Of a stretch of 64,000 nt of DNA, positions 19,144 to 29,249 are shown piece after piece. The DNA lies in contig JAKVHY010000001.1 of assembly GCA_023284085.1 (NCBI GenBank), positions 1 through 64,000 on the forward strand. Reading direction: 5' to 3'. The position numbers and the translations under genes were made by a program. The notes under the pieces are model-generated. The model did no database searches. It worked only from the letters and a program-made list of their open reading frames with translations, and had not been told where the DNA came from. Origin of the DNA: Shewanella benthica. GTDB taxonomy: Bacteria > Pseudomonadota > Gammaproteobacteria > Enterobacterales > Shewanellaceae. The stretch's first letter is position 1, and the number at the start of each line of letters is the position of its first letter.

Positions 19144-20358
19144 ATGCTTAACTCACCACTTTCTCCCAGCTCGACCGAATTAGTCATCAATGTTTTAGAT
19201 ATGGTTTTATCTGAAGGCAAACCCTTAGACAGAGCTTACTCTCATCATTTCTCGGGCTTACAATTAGCGCCGTCTGAGCAGGCTCGTATCACTGTGGTTG
19301 CCGGAGATATCTTACGTAAATTAAACCTTTACTGTTATCTTTCCGATGTGAAATCTGAAGAGATGTCACGCATGGGTACACGTTTGATCAACGTATGGCA
19401 CATGTTCCATGAACTCGAACTGCCTAAGATGCAATATGCATTGCAGGTGGATGAGAAAGAATATTTTGACCGTTTGGAGAAAGCCAAGGCTCAACCAGCG
19501 TTATGGGACGGTTGTCCTGAATGGTTAGATACCATGGGTCAGGCCCAGCTCGGTGATGCTTGGGCGAAAGAAAGAGCGGCGTTAAGTACGCAACCTAAGC
19601 GTTATTTACGAGTAAACCTTCTTAAATCTACTCGTGAAGAGTTAGGCAAGAAGCTGAGAAATGAGCAAGTTCAAACGAAAGAGGTTGAGGGCGTCGATAC
19701 TGCACTGGAAGTCACTTCTGATTCGGCACTGTTTCGCACCGAGAGTTTCAAGAAGGGTTGGTTCGAGCAACAAGATGCCGGCTCACAATTGGTGGCAGCG
19801 GCGGTAGATGCTAAGCCGGGTATGCGGGTTATCGATGCCTGTGCCGGTGCTGGTGGGAAGACCTTGTCCATCGCGGCTCAGATGCAGGGCAAGGGACGTT
19901 TACTGGCCATGGATGTCGAGCAGTGGAAACTCGACAGTTTGAAACAGCGCGCTCGTCGCGCCAACGCACATAACGTTGAGACCCGAATCATTGCCAGCTC
20001 TAAGACCATCAAGCGTCTTAAGCTCAGCGCCGACCGTGTGCTGCTAGATGTGCCATGTTCAGGTCTTGGGGTACTTAAACGTAACCCTGATGCTAAGTGG
20101 CGTGACACCCCTGAACGTTTACCCGTGTTGGTCGAGCTACAGAAACATATCCTGCAGAGCTATAGCCGTATGGTGAAAGTGGGTGGCATGTTAATCTACG
20201 CCACTTGCTCTATCATGCCCGAAGAGAACCGTGATCAGATTGATGCCTTCCTGGCTGAAAATGAGCATTTCAAGCTTATTGAAGACGAGAACATCAGCGT
20301 GGCTGATTCCGGATTCGATGGCTTCTATTTGGCTAAGTTAGAACGTATTTCTGAGTAA
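19144..20358 (+). CDS. RsmB/NOP-family RNA 5-methylcytosine methyltransferase
   Basis: A 404-residue SAM-dependent enzyme that methylates cytosine C5 in RNA. The SAM motif is VIDACAGAGGKTLSIA (about 229-244); the two catalytic cysteines are in DVPCSGLGVLKRNPDAKW and ATCSIMPEENRDQI. An N-terminal NusB-like helical domain fits the RsmB branch, although the protein is shorter than classical RsmB (about 430). It stands alone, without fmt or def. A short degenerate copy of its last codons lies about 90 bases downstream. Confidence 0.88.
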   Translation: MLNSPLSPSSTELVINVLDMVLSEGKPLDRAYSHHFSGLQLAPSEQARITVVAGDILRKLNLYCYLSDVKSEEMSRMGTRLINVWHMFHELELPKMQYALQVDEKEYFDRLEKAKAQPALWDGCPEWLDTMGQAQLGDAWAKERAALSTQPKRYLRVNLLKSTREELGKKLRNEQVQTKEVEGVDTALEVTSDSALFRTESFKKGWFEQQDAGSQLVAAAVDAKPGMRVIDACAGAGGKTLSIAAQMQGKGRLLAMDVEQWKLDSLKQRARRANAHNVETRIIASSKTIKRLKLSADRVLLDVPCSGLGVLKRNPDAKWRDTPERLPVLVELQKHILQSYSRMVKVGGMLIYATCSIMPEENRDQIDAFLAENEHFKLIEDENISVADSGFDGFYLAKLERISE

Positions 20359-20804
20359 ACAGTGCTAGCTAACAGCTTTGCAGGTTCGGCTTCGATATGA
20401 TTTACATGGATAAGTATCTGGCTAAGCTTGAACGCATCTCAGAGTAATAGATACTCCTTGAGATAGAGACGAAACAGAGGTGGACTTTCCGCCTCTGTTC
20501 GCTTCTGAAGGCTCGATTCTTATTCCCTGAGCTGACTCCCTAGTCTTAACCATTCCTCTGGTACCTACCACTTTGATATCTAATACGGCCCCTATTGCGA
20601 GTCACAATGACGACTCGAAGATAACTCATGCTCAAAAACTTGCTGCAGTACACATTTATTCGACATAACTTCTTGTTTAATTAACAAATATTAACCCAAT
20701 TTATTCCAGATAGGCGTAAAATGATGACATGGCTTTATCCATGTTATACCGATTGGTATTGCCTGTATTTTTTAGACGTATTGTAAAGATCTGGGGGGAT
20801 CACT
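20359..20804. other. 446-bp intergenic region with a duplicated gene tail and a hairpin
   Basis: Besides the repeat of the upstream gene's end (20415-20447) it holds AACAGAGG/CCTCTGTT (20473-20480 and 20492-20499), a stem that could end transcription although no T run follows. The last 150 bases are AT-rich and should carry the cytochrome b561 promoter. No ORF is convincing. Confidence 0.6.
20415..20447 (+). repeat. degenerate second copy of the 3' end of the RsmB-like gene
   Basis: These bases encode YLAKLERISE and a stop, exactly the last ten residues of the gene ending at 20358, but with different synonymous codons. It has no coding context of its own. It probably marks a past duplication or a homologous-recombination junction. 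Confidence 0.65.
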
Positions 20805-21545
20805 ATGTCATTATCGACGACCGAAGACACAAGTCAGAGCAAAACCTACCGTGTTTGGGACAGACCCACACGTGTGTTTCATTGGGTTAACCTGCTATTG
20901 GTGCTCAGCCTGATGTTTGTCGGCTTGATCATGTTGTTTAAGAGTGAGATTGGCATCACGGGGTTAGCAGCCAAGATAGGCCTGAAAGAGCTACACACAG
21001 TTATCGGCTATTTGTTCGCAATAAACCTGATAATAAGGCTTGTGTGGGGCTTTATTGGCAATCGGTTTGCCAAGTTTACTGGCAACTTACCCAAGATCGG
21101 GGCTATAAAGCAGTATCAGACGGCCTTACGTGCAGGGGAAAACCCGCAATACCTAGGTCATAATCCCACGGGTAAACTCGCTGTTCTGGTCATCATGCTC
21201 ATACTGACTGTGATCATGGCGACGGGATTGATCCGCGCGGGTACGGATATTTATTATCCGCCATTTGGGACGGCAGTGACTCAATATATTGCTGCCAATG
21301 GCGTCGATGCCACTAGCATCAAGCCTTATGATAAAACTGGCGTAGACAAGGCTAAGCTTGCCGTGATCAAGCCCTACAAGAGCCTGGCGGGCACAGTACA
21401 CCTGTATAGCGCCTATTTTCTTATGCTATTGATTGTGCTGCATATCGCTGGCGTGATTATCGCCGAATTACGTCATCAGCCAGGGATAATCTCGGCCATG
21501 TTTTCGGGAAAGAAACGAATAGTGGGAACACCGTTGGATAAATAA
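20805..21545 (+). CDS. cytochrome b561 family membrane protein
   Basis: A 246-residue di-heme-type b cytochrome of the inner membrane. Four hydrophobic segments are visible (about 28-46, 66-86, 124-142, 198-222) with His residues in positions suited to heme: RVFHWVN, ELHTVIGY, TVHLYSAY and VLHIAGV. GGGGGAT precedes the ATG. It resembles the b-type subunits that carry electrons from quinol to periplasmic partners such as hydrogenase or c-type cytochromes, but no partner gene adjoins it. Confidence 0.85.
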   Translation: MSLSTTEDTSQSKTYRVWDRPTRVFHWVNLLLVLSLMFVGLIMLFKSEIGITGLAAKIGLKELHTVIGYLFAINLIIRLVWGFIGNRFAKFTGNLPKIGAIKQYQTALRAGENPQYLGHNPTGKLAVLVIMLILTVIMATGLIRAGTDIYYPPFGTAVTQYIAANGVDATSIKPYDKTGVDKAKLAVIKPYKSLAGTVHLYSAYFLMLLIVLHIAGVIIAELRHQPGIISAMFSGKKRIVGTPLDK

Positions 21546-21671
21546 GGCTAAATATGGATTTTTGCCCTAGTAGCTTACCTAGATCCTAGGGCCTACTAGA
21601 TAAAAATGTTGTAATATCAGCCAGCTCAGAGGGTTAACTTATGCAGCTGGCTGAATTACCTATCTTATCCC

Positions 21672-22754
21672 TTATCCCTTATCCTTTATCTCATTGGCCT
21701 TGTCTAAATAATGAATATCGGTGGCATCTCTGAGCCTGCTTGCGGCTTGCTCAGGTGTCAGATCTCGCTGAGCCTCGGCCAGCATCTCATAACCCACCAT
21801 AAACTTCTTCACCGTGGCCGAGCGCAGCAGTGGCGGATAAAATACGCCGTGTAACTGCCAATGATCGCTGTTGGTTAATTCACCTTCTCTGTCTCGCTCG
21901 AATGGCGCGAAGTGCCAGCCCATGGAATAGGGGAAAGAACAATTGAACAGGTTGTCATAGCGGGTGGTCAGCTTCTTGATGGCCAGGGCGAGTGAGTCTC
22001 TTTGTGCATCGTTTAATTCATCAAACCTTCGAATGTGGCTTTTTGGCATCAAGAGGGTCTCGAAAGGCCAGGCTGCCCAATAAGGTACGACGGCCAACCA
22101 GTGCTCGGTCTCGACTACGGTACGGCTACCATCTTCCATTTCACGTTTGACATAATCCAAGAGTAAATTGCGGCCATGTTTTTCTTGATATGCTGCTAAA
22201 TTATGGTCTTTCTTCCTGACTTCATTCGGCAGGTAGCTATTGGCCCACACTTGTCCGTGGGGATGGGGTTGAGAGCAGCCCATGACAGCCCCCTTGTTCT
22301 CAAAGGCCTGTACCCAGACATATGCCTTGCCCAGCTCGGTTATTTCACTCTCCCAGGTATCGATGACCTGACGCAGCTGATTGGTGGTGAGACGAGGTAG
22401 CGTCTTGCTGTGATCCGGTGAAAAACAGATCACCCGGCTCAAGCCTCGGACGCTTTCACTGCGCATCAGGGGATCGTCATTAACAGGCGCCGCAGGCGTG
22501 TCGGGAGCCAATGCCGCAAAATCATTACCAAATACAAACGTGGACTGATAATCAGGGTTTATCTCACCGCTTATGCGTCGATTACCGGCGCACAAGAAGC
22601 AGTCTTTATCATAACTCTGATTTTGTTCATCGTCAGCCGCCTCGTCCTGGCCTTGCCAGGGGCGCTTAGCTCTATGGGGGGAGACGAGTACCCAATCACC
22701 CGTCAGTGGGTTAAATCTACGGTGTGGATGTTCAATAGGATCGAAGCTAGTCAT
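21672..22754 (-). CDS. galT: galactose-1-phosphate uridylyltransferase
   Basis: A 360-residue enzyme of the Leloir pathway that exchanges UDP between UDP-glucose and galactose-1-phosphate. The catalytic HPH is in [10 protein letters not shown] (His164 and His166) and zinc-type cysteines are Cys52 and Cys55 (CFLC). Normal length. The ribosome site before the ATG is weak. No galK, galE or galM lies in the window, which is unusual for galT; the rest of the pathway must be elsewhere. Confidence 0.93.
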   Translation of the reverse strand: MTSFDPIEHPHRRFNPLTGDWVLVSPHRAKRPWQGQDEAADDEQNQSYDKDCFLCAGNRRISGEINPDYQSTFVFGNDFAALAPDTPAAPVNDDPLMRSESVRGLSRVICFSPDHSKTLPRLTTNQLRQVIDTWESEITELGKAYVWVQAFENKGAVMGCSQPHPHGQVWANSYLPNEVRKKDHNLAAYQEKHGRNLLLDYVKREMEDGSRTVVETEHWLAVVPYWAAWPFETLLMPKSHIRRFDELNDAQRDSLALAIKKLTTRYDNLFNCSFPYSMGWHFAPFERDREGELTNSDHWQLHGVFYPPLLRSATVKKFMVGYEMLAEAQRDLTPEQAASRLRDATDIHYLDKANEIKDKG

Positions 22755-22876
22755 AGTATTTTACAGGAGGATATTGTATACCAAGGGATTATATAAGAAT
22801 GAAGCTAAAAAGCGATAAGAGAATTGCACACTTATCCTATGTTTTTAATATGACTGGCTTATTCAGTAACCAATCG

Positions 22877-22912
22877 TCTTGATAAGAGCGGGAAAAATGG
22901 CGTTTATCAAGA
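22877..22912. promoter_or_regulatory. inverted repeat between galT and the SNF2 helicase gene
   Basis: TCTTGATAA (22877-22885) and TTATCAAGA (22904-22912) form perfect 9-base arms separated by 18 bases. The spacing suits a dimeric regulator bound in the divergent promoter region, or a loose hairpin. No regulator gene is adjacent. Confidence 0.35.
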
Positions 22913-23011
22913 ATACTATATAGGGCTTAGCCCCATCAATGGTATAGTTCTCCCTTTCGATTTAATTTAAATGGTTTAAAGCTTGGACACGGTGATCCGT
23001 TTGCTGTCGCC

Positions 23012-26000
23012 TTGGTTTTTGTATGTACTGATAATCATGATTGGAAGGCAAGATTGACCCCACTAGAGAATTATTTTAGCCAGTCAGTAATATTTGACGG
23101 GATGCAGGTTTTACTGGAAATGACAGTGGTCGACGTTGACTACAGTGGACCTGTGTTGTCTGCGAAGTTTAGCTCGGCTAAAGACCTGGGCATGGTCACA
23201 GAGGGGCTTGATGCCGGTGATGCTATGCAATCACAAGTCATTGCCAGATTAGACTGGTCTGCAGGCCCAGTCCTTGCCTCCGCGAATACGGTGTGCAGCC
23301 AGTGTAGCGAGGCACAGTTACCTTGCATTCATCTTGCCGCCATCGCCATCGATTATGTCGCCAGACAAGCCCCCATCATTCCCTATCCGAGTGAAACGAA
23401 ACGTGCCGATACCGCACTCAGGTTATTGAGAACCGAGCTGAGTCAACGTTACGATCCTTATCCTAATATGGCCAGACATAGAGTGGTGTACTTGTTATCC
23501 ACAAGGGAGGGTGCGCTACACCTGAACGTCCATAAAGGCTATGTCAGCAAATTAGGTAAATACTCTATCAAGACAGATTTAGGCTTTGAGGTATTGGACC
23601 GAGGCAGCTTGCCAAAATTTGTGACTCAAACCGACGTGTATTTACTGCGCAAGTTAAGAGAATTAGCCCAAGTGCTGGATGTTGAGATGAGAGCTGCTCA
23701 GCAAGAGACGCTTTCCTTAAGCTTAGGAGAAACGTGTGACAGTGAGTTCCTTTATCAATTAATGGCTACTCAGCGCTGTTTCTGGCGGCATTGCGAGCAA
23801 GCTCCTCTGAAAGTTGAGCCACATTACCTCGATGATTTTGTCGAGCCCGGCGCCTTACTTCAAGTGGCTTCAGGGCAATACCTTGACCTTGCCAGCATGA
23901 GTCTGGTGTTGACCGACTTGCCCCCATCTCTGGGTGAACTCAGCGATATACAGCGCACTGAATATGTACAACGCGTCGCAGATGATGACAGGGAATGGTC
24001 GCCTAAACTTACAGTGTATCGCAGGGGGATCGAGTTTCCCTGGGATGAGCAGAGTCATCTGGATTTACAGGTCGCTAGTTTTTCCCTCATCAGCGATAAT
24101 TTGGAGTGTGGCTTAGTCGACATTTTTGCTCATGCCAGCGAGTCACCGCATCTGCTCAAGCTCGCCGCTGAACTGAGTATTCAGCTGTCCGATTTCCCGC
24201 TGCTGTCATCTGGATTTGAACCCATAGTCTGGCATCAGTTCCTCCTCGGCGATCGTCAGTTACCCGAGCTGCTGAGTCAACAGATGCTAGCCATAAGGCG
24301 TCTGATGTTGGCTGGCTGGTCAATTGATTTTCAATTAATCAATCGTTTTAGCTTGGCCCAAGTCCAGACTTGGTATGGAGAGGTGAGTCATCAAGCCGCG
24401 GATAAGCAATGGTTCGACCTTGAACTGGGTGTTGAAGTGGATGGTAAGAAGATCAATTTATTGCCCTATCTGGTCAAAGCGATAAGACAGGGCTTGCTGC
24501 AAAATTTAAGCGACACAGACACGGTACTCATGGAGCTAGACTCTGGTCAGTGTCTGTCTCTGCCTGCCGACAGAGTGAAGCATATTCTTTCTGTATTAGT
24601 CGAGTTGTATGAGAGAAAACCTCTGTCAGACGATGAGACATTAACCATGTCCATGAGTCAGTTGACTCGCATTGCAGAATTGGCTGACCGAGATAAAATC
24701 AACAAGAAAGACTGGCATTGGCAGGGCAGTCACTGGTTACAGAATAAGGCTCAGCAACTTTACTCTTATTTAGAAGTGAGTTCAGCTGACCAAGGCCCAG
24801 CAGGTCGGGGCGCTAAAGCTAAACAGATAGATTTTGCTGTTTCACCGCCTGTCGGGCTCAATGCGCAGCTCAGAGAGTATCAGCAGCTGGGATTAAACTG
24901 GTTGCAGTTCTTAAAGCTGCACGAATTTTGTGGAATACTCGCCGATGATATGGGTCTGGGTAAAACAATCCAAACTCTGAGTAGTATCTTACTCGATAAA
25001 GAGGCCGGTAAGCTGTCTAGTCCCTGTTTAGTGGTCGCGCCAACGAGCCTATTAGCCAACTGGCTGCATGAAGCTGGGACATTTGCCCCCGAACTTAGAG
25101 TGCTTCTCTGGTCTGGGCCTAAGCGTCACAGTTTGCAAGATAAGATCGATAGCAGCGATCTCTTGATCACCAGCTATGGCACACTGCAACACGATGTTGA
25201 GTTCTGGGCCAAGCAACACTTTCATCTGGTGATCTTAGACGAAGCTCAGACCATCAAGAATGTGCGGAGTCGCATTAGTCGAGTGGTTGCCAGCTTATCG
25301 GCGACCCATAGACTCTGCTTAACCGGTACGCCTTTAGAAAATCATCTGGGGGAGTTATGGTCACTGTTTAACTTCCTGATGCCGGGTTTCCTCGGAACCT
25401 ATGCTCAGTTTCAGCGGCATTATCAAGTGCCGATCGAAAAAGAGCAAGATGATGAGCGTCGCCGGGCGCTCGTGCAGCGGATTGCGCCGTTCATGTTACG
25501 TAGGCTTAAATCTGAGGTCGCCACAGAATTGCCCGATAAGACGGTGATCAATGAGTATATCAACCTGACCGAGACTCAGGGGGATCTGTATGAAACGATC
25601 CGCTTGACCATGTCTGAAGAGATGAGAAAAGCGGTATCAGTCTCGGGAGTGAAACGTAACCGTTTAGCCATCAGTAATGCCTTGCTCAAACTCAGGCAGG
25701 TCTGTTGTCATCCCGACTTACTCAAACTCGATAACATCGAGCCATCAGACCTAGCCAGTGCCGAAGTTGATACCGGCTCAGTAACATCTGCTATTGATGA
25801 GCTTGGTGATCCAAATTCAGCCAATGGAGTGCAGCCTCTCGATGAAGTTAATAGGCTAGATACTCGCTCGGGGAAATTAAACTGGCTCGCCGCTAAGCTG
25901 CCAGGCATGCTCGAAGAGGGCAGGCGAGTATTAATTTTTTCCTCTTTTACCAGCATGCTGAGTCTGATAGGTGAACTCCTGGAAAAGCTAGGCATTAGTT

Positions 26001-26389
26001 TCGTTGAGCTGACGGGAAAGAGTCGTGATCGAGGGGTACTGGTTGAGCGTTTTCAGCAACGAGAGGTGCCGATATTCTTGATTAGCTTGAAGGCGGGGGG
26101 CGCGGGTTTGAATCTAACCGCTGCCGATGTGGTTATCCATACCGATCCCTGGTGGAATCCTGCAGCCGAGCAGCAGGCCAGTGATCGGGCTCACCGGATA
26201 GGCCAGGATAAGTCGGTGTTTGTCTATAAACTCATCTGTAAGGATACCGTTGAGGAGAGGATACAGTTGTTACAGGAATCTAAACATAACTTAGCACAGA
26301 GCATCTATCAGCAAGAGAGTCTGGCTGTTTCTGAGATGACAGGGGATGACTGGCTCGAGCTGCTTAAGCCTATCGATCTGGATGACTAA
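23012..26389 (+). CDS. SNF2-family DNA-dependent ATPase with N-terminal SWIM zinc finger
   Basis: A large (about 1,125 residues) SWI2/SNF2-type ATPase. A SWIM finger lies near the N-terminus (CSQCSEAQLPCIHLAAIA, about 93-110), then a long poorly conserved region, then the helicase core from about 610: motif I DDMGLGKTIQ, motif II LDEAQ, motif III TGTPLENHLGELW, and late motifs LISLKAGGAGLNLTAAD and ASDRAHRIGQ. Such proteins remodel DNA- or RNA-polymerase complexes; the exact role is not known. The start is uncertain: the frame opens with TTG at 23012 without a good ribosome site, and the first ATG is at 23102. Confidence 0.88.
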   Translation: MVFVCTDNHDWKARLTPLENYFSQSVIFDGMQVLLEMTVVDVDYSGPVLSAKFSSAKDLGMVTEGLDAGDAMQSQVIARLDWSAGPVLASANTVCSQCSEAQLPCIHLAAIAIDYVARQAPIIPYPSETKRADTALRLLRTELSQRYDPYPNMARHRVVYLLSTREGALHLNVHKGYVSKLGKYSIKTDLGFEVLDRGSLPKFVTQTDVYLLRKLRELAQVLDVEMRAAQQETLSLSLGETCDSEFLYQLMATQRCFWRHCEQAPLKVEPHYLDDFVEPGALLQVASGQYLDLASMSLVLTDLPPSLGELSDIQRTEYVQRVADDDREWSPKLTVYRRGIEFPWDEQSHLDLQVASFSLISDNLECGLVDIFAHASESPHLLKLAAELSIQLSDFPLLSSGFEPIVWHQFLLGDRQLPELLSQQMLAIRRLMLAGWSIDFQLINRFSLAQVQTWYGEVSHQAADKQWFDLELGVEVDGKKINLLPYLVKAIRQGLLQNLSDTDTVLMELDSGQCLSLPADRVKHILSVLVELYERKPLSDDETLTMSMSQLTRIAELADRDKINKKDWHWQGSHWLQNKAQQLYSYLEVSSADQGPAGRGAKAKQIDFAVSPPVGLNAQLREYQQLGLNWLQFLKLHEFCGILADDMGLGKTIQTLSSILLDKEAGKLSSPCLVVAPTSLLANWLHEAGTFAPELRVLLWSGPKRHSLQDKIDSSDLLITSYGTLQHDVEFWAKQHFHLVILDEAQTIKNVRSRISRVVASLSATHRLCLTGTPLENHLGELWSLFNFLMPGFLGTYAQFQRHYQVPIEKEQDDERRRALVQRIAPFMLRRLKSEVATELPDKTVINEYINLTETQGDLYETIRLTMSEEMRKAVSVSGVKRNRLAISNALLKLRQVCCHPDLLKLDNIEPSDLASAEVDTGSVTSAIDELGDPNSANGVQPLDEVNRLDTRSGKLNWLAAKLPGMLEEGRRVLIFSSFTSMLSLIGELLEKLGISFVELTGKSRDRGVLVERFQQREVPIFLISLKAGGAGLNLTAADVVIHTDPWWNPAAEQQASDRAHRIGQDKSVFVYKLICKDTVEERIQLLQESKHNLAQSIYQQESLAVSEMTGDDWLELLKPIDLDD

Positions 26390-26416
26390 TCTTATATAAA
26401 TGGGTTTATCCATTAG

Positions 26417-26447
26417 CCATGGGCACTGGGTTTAAATGTGCCCATGG
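26417..26447. terminator. strong hairpin between convergent genes
   Basis: CCATGGGCAC (26417-26426) and GTGCCCATGG (26438-26447) form a perfect 10-bp stem. There is no T run on either side, but its place between convergent stops suggests it ends or protects both transcripts. Confidence 0.55.
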
Positions 26448-26465
26448 GAATGGGAGTTGGCGGAT

Positions 26466-27242
26466 TTAACTGTCAGGCTTGATAAACACTAGGCTGAATC
26501 TGTCGGTATTACCCGTCACGGTTTTTCTCCCCACTTCATATCTAAGTTGGTCATCGGGTCGGTAAAACATATCAGATTGAGCGGTTAACACGAATCCGGC
26601 GGCTTGAACTTCCAAGATCACTTTCACCGGATCTTCACGACGCCTGAGCTCATCACTTTCGGCCTGCATATGGCGCCTCGAGTGATCGACAATCACATAT
26701 TTACCACCTGGCTTGAGTGCATCGAACGCCGCCGTGTTGAGTTTCGCTTTATCTTCGGCATTGAAATTATGATATTCGCGAATATTGAGCACCATGTCCG
26801 CATCACTCATGCCAAAATCGAGTTTGCCGAGGGCATAGCGTCGCTCTTCACCGTTCCAGTCCAGTTCTATGGGGAGCTTACTGGTGGTACGAAATGATTT
26901 CATTTTCAATAGTGGATCTAAGCCTTTTAACCAGTCTGAGTTATAGGCCAAATAAAGCTCGCCTTTTTCTTGCAGTAGCGGTGCTAATATCTTGGTGTAC
27001 CAGCCATTGCCCGGGGCAAACTCGATGACTTTCATGTCTTGCTTAAAACCAAAAAATGCCAGGGCGCGAACGGGATCACGGTTCTGGTCCCGGAGCCTAT
27101 CTGTTTCATCTCTGTGATCCATGGCCATGGCGGCTTTAACACTTTCCTGTAAAGGTGTGGTTTCGGCATACACGCTGAACGATGATACTAGCGTGAGTCC
27201 GGCACAGGCCATTAATAGTGAAGATAGTCGTGTCTGTTTCAT
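26466..27242 (-). CDS. secreted class I methyltransferase-fold protein
   Basis: A 258-residue protein with a clear signal peptide (about 1-26, ending SVYA). The mature part has a SAM-methyltransferase-like fold: IEFAPGNGWYTKILAPLL resembles motif I, and GGKYVIVDHSRR a later strand. It matches the group of predicted periplasmic methyltransferases (COG4798 type), whose reaction is unknown; SAM is not expected in the periplasm, so the fold may serve another purpose. GGGAGC precedes the ATG. Confidence 0.75.
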   Translation of the reverse strand: MKQTRLSSLLMACAGLTLVSSFSVYAETTPLQESVKAAMAMDHRDETDRLRDQNRDPVRALAFFGFKQDMKVIEFAPGNGWYTKILAPLLQEKGELYLAYNSDWLKGLDPLLKMKSFRTTSKLPIELDWNGEERRYALGKLDFGMSDADMVLNIREYHNFNAEDKAKLNTAAFDALKPGGKYVIVDHSRRHMQAESDELRRREDPVKVILEVQAAGFVLTAQSDMFYRPDDQLRYEVGRKTVTGNTDRFSLVFIKPDS

Positions 27243-27379
27243 TTTGCTCCCTGCTGTCTATGAACTTAGTGGGTTAATACTGAATAACTTGTCATGTTAA
27301 CCAAGAGTTAAACTTAACTCACCTTAGATTTTGTAAGCGGATCTATTGAGCTTATATACAGTACCCATATAGGATTAAC

Positions 27380-27799
27380 TTACTCTCCCTGCAGGGTGAC
27401 AACGAGCCTGCGTTTACCTGCTGAATTTCTTGGCTCACACAGATAGATCCCTTGCCATGTGCCCAGGTTTAAACGGCCATTGGTGATAGGCAGTGTCAAT
27501 GAAACGCCGAGTAAGCTCGATTTTAGGTGAGCCGGCATATCATCGGCCCCCTCATAGGTATGAGTATCATAAAGTTCATTCTCAGGCGCGAGACGATTGA
27601 AGTAGCGCTCGAAGTCGACCCGTACGCTGGGATCGGCATTTTCATTGAGCGTTAATGCGGCCGAGGTGTGCTGCAGGTGGATATGGGCTAAGCCTATTCT
27701 GAGTTCTTTTAGCTCTGGAAGCGCAGCATAGACTTCGTCTGTGATCAGATGAAATCCGCGGGGCTTAGCAGGTAAATTAAATTCTTTTTGATACCACAT
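27380..27799 (-). CDS. yjbQ: YjbQ/UPF0047 family protein
   Basis: A 139-residue cytoplasmic protein of the YjbQ family, recognised by [23 protein letters not shown] (in parts), HLKSSLLG and [13 protein letters not shown]. Full family length. E. coli YjbQ shows weak thiamine-phosphate synthase activity, but the physiological role is open. No functional link with its neighbours is visible. Confidence 0.88.
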   Translation of the reverse strand: MWYQKEFNLPAKPRGFHLITDEVYAALPELKELRIGLAHIHLQHTSAALTLNENADPSVRVDFERYFNRLAPENELYDTHTYEGADDMPAHLKSSLLGVSLTLPITNGRLNLGTWQGIYLCEPRNSAGKRRLVVTLQGE

Positions 27800-27924
27800 G
27801 ACGACTCTTTACATTGGACAGTGTTCGGGATTGATATTCAGGTTAACTCATTGGCTGTATTAATGATGCTGGTATTAATAATACAGGTAAAGTGTAGGGG
27901 AGTTTGCTCTATGGACTAGCAAGT

Positions 27925-28914
27925 TTAACTGGCCTGAATGACTCGATTTCTGCCTGCACTTTTCGCCTTGTAGAGCGCCTTGTCACAGGCATTCAACCAT
28001 TCATCTACACTTTCATCTTCGAGCTCTTTCACCCCTATGCTACATGTGATGAGCAGGGAAACACCTGGCACCTTTATTTGTGAAATAGCTTGTCGTAACT
28101 GATCGGCATAGATGACGGCATGCTCACCGTCGGTATTGGGTAACTTGATTAAAAACTCTTCTCCTCCGAAACGTATGACCTCAGCGTCTACAGGCTTGTG
28201 GCGTGTAATGGTGTCCGCTACCGCACGTAACACACTGTCACCCGTGATATGGCCATGAGTATCATTGATCTGTTTGAAATGATCGAGATCGAGCAAGAGT
28301 AGACTAGTTTGGGTCTGGTGTTTTATCCTGCTTTCTATTGCGTTATTTAAACTGGGTTTTAAGCGTTTTCGATTGTAGACGCCTGTCAGTTCGTCGGTAT
28401 GAGCAAGATAAAAGAGGGCACTCTTTTGTTTATTGATGATATGTGAGAAGAGGGCGCCGAAGACGATACAGTCTATGATGGCGATGGAATAACGTGCAAT
28501 GACTGGCGTAGGCTCTATGTTGAGTGCGAAGCCGAGTCCGAACAAGGCATAGAGAATAGATAGGATCAGGGCTTGTTTAATGTTAAACAGGAAAAAATAG
28601 ATAAAAATGGTAGGAAATAGATAGATAAGGCCTTTGTAACCTAAGTAAAAGCAACTATAGCAGATGCCAATACTCACCATGATGAGTGTGATCTGCTTCT
28701 GTAGTACGTTGGCCTTGTATTGCCATTCACGTAGCAGTGAGAAAAGTAGCGGGGTAATGGCTAAGGAGAAGAAGCCTGCGTGTTTGTAATCACCGACCCC
28801 GATCCTATATAGGCTAAAAACACTCAAAGTCACAATCGCAAAAACATGAAAGACGACTGAGGCATTTCTCGGTATTTTATTCACACTTTCTAGATCCACA
28901 ACATCTCGCCTCAT
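27925..28914 (-). CDS. membrane diguanylate cyclase (GGDEF)
   Basis: A 329-residue protein with about five to six N-terminal transmembrane helices (20-165) and a C-terminal GGDEF domain (about 170-329). The active-site motif is intact as GGEEF in RFGGEEFLIKL, so it should make cyclic di-GMP from GTP. The upstream DLDHFKQINDTHGHITGD is the typical metal-binding start of the domain. No inhibitory RxxD site is obvious. Second GGDEF gene of the window lies at 40447-41718. Confidence 0.9.
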   Translation of the reverse strand: MRRDVVDLESVNKIPRNASVVFHVFAIVTLSVFSLYRIGVGDYKHAGFFSLAITPLLFSLLREWQYKANVLQKQITLIMVSIGICYSCFYLGYKGLIYLFPTIFIYFFLFNIKQALILSILYALFGLGFALNIEPTPVIARYSIAIIDCIVFGALFSHIINKQKSALFYLAHTDELTGVYNRKRLKPSLNNAIESRIKHQTQTSLLLLDLDHFKQINDTHGHITGDSVLRAVADTITRHKPVDAEVIRFGGEEFLIKLPNTDGEHAVIYADQLRQAISQIKVPGVSLLITCSIGVKELEDESVDEWLNACDKALYKAKSAGRNRVIQAS

Positions 28915-29198
28915 TTCGCTCGTGATACATCACTAAGTTGAAAAAACTTAATTCATTAAGTTTTTATCGGTATTTAACTAATAATCTTTAATTGTTCAGG
29001 AGAATATGGGTTTGGCTGGCTATTTATTGCTCACCCAAGTGTCTTGGAAGCACTCTAATTTACTTAGCAAGAAAGTAAATTAACTAATAATGAGCTGCAA
29101 GGCGCCATGTGTTTTTCATGCGTCGAGACTTATGTGACCCTTAATAAACTTAACGAAATACTGTTGACCGTCGAGGCAGGCTTAGAATAATTGACAGC

Positions 29199-29249
29199 AG
29201 GGAACGGCAACTGGCGTTAGCCCAAACTAAGATCTTGTTTGGGCTTTTT
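29199..29249 (+). ncRNA. candidate short RNA or leader with terminator
   Basis: A transcript from the promoter-like pair at 29164-29192 would begin near 29199 and end in the T run after GCCCAAAC/GTTTGGGC, about 50 nucleotides. It may be a small RNA or an attenuated leader for tlpA. Boundaries are inferred from sequence alone. Confidence 0.3.
29220..29249 (+). terminator. rho-independent terminator upstream of tlpA
   Basis: GCCCAAAC (29220-29227) pairs with GTTTGGGC (29237-29244), followed by TTTTTA. No protein gene on the plus strand precedes it, as the upstream gene is on the other strand. Confidence 0.7.

Noticed and set aside
21567-21599. Hairpin CTAGTAG/CTACTAG between cytochrome b561 and galT as a terminator
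   Set aside because: Short AT-rich stem without a T run on either strand; too weak to call.
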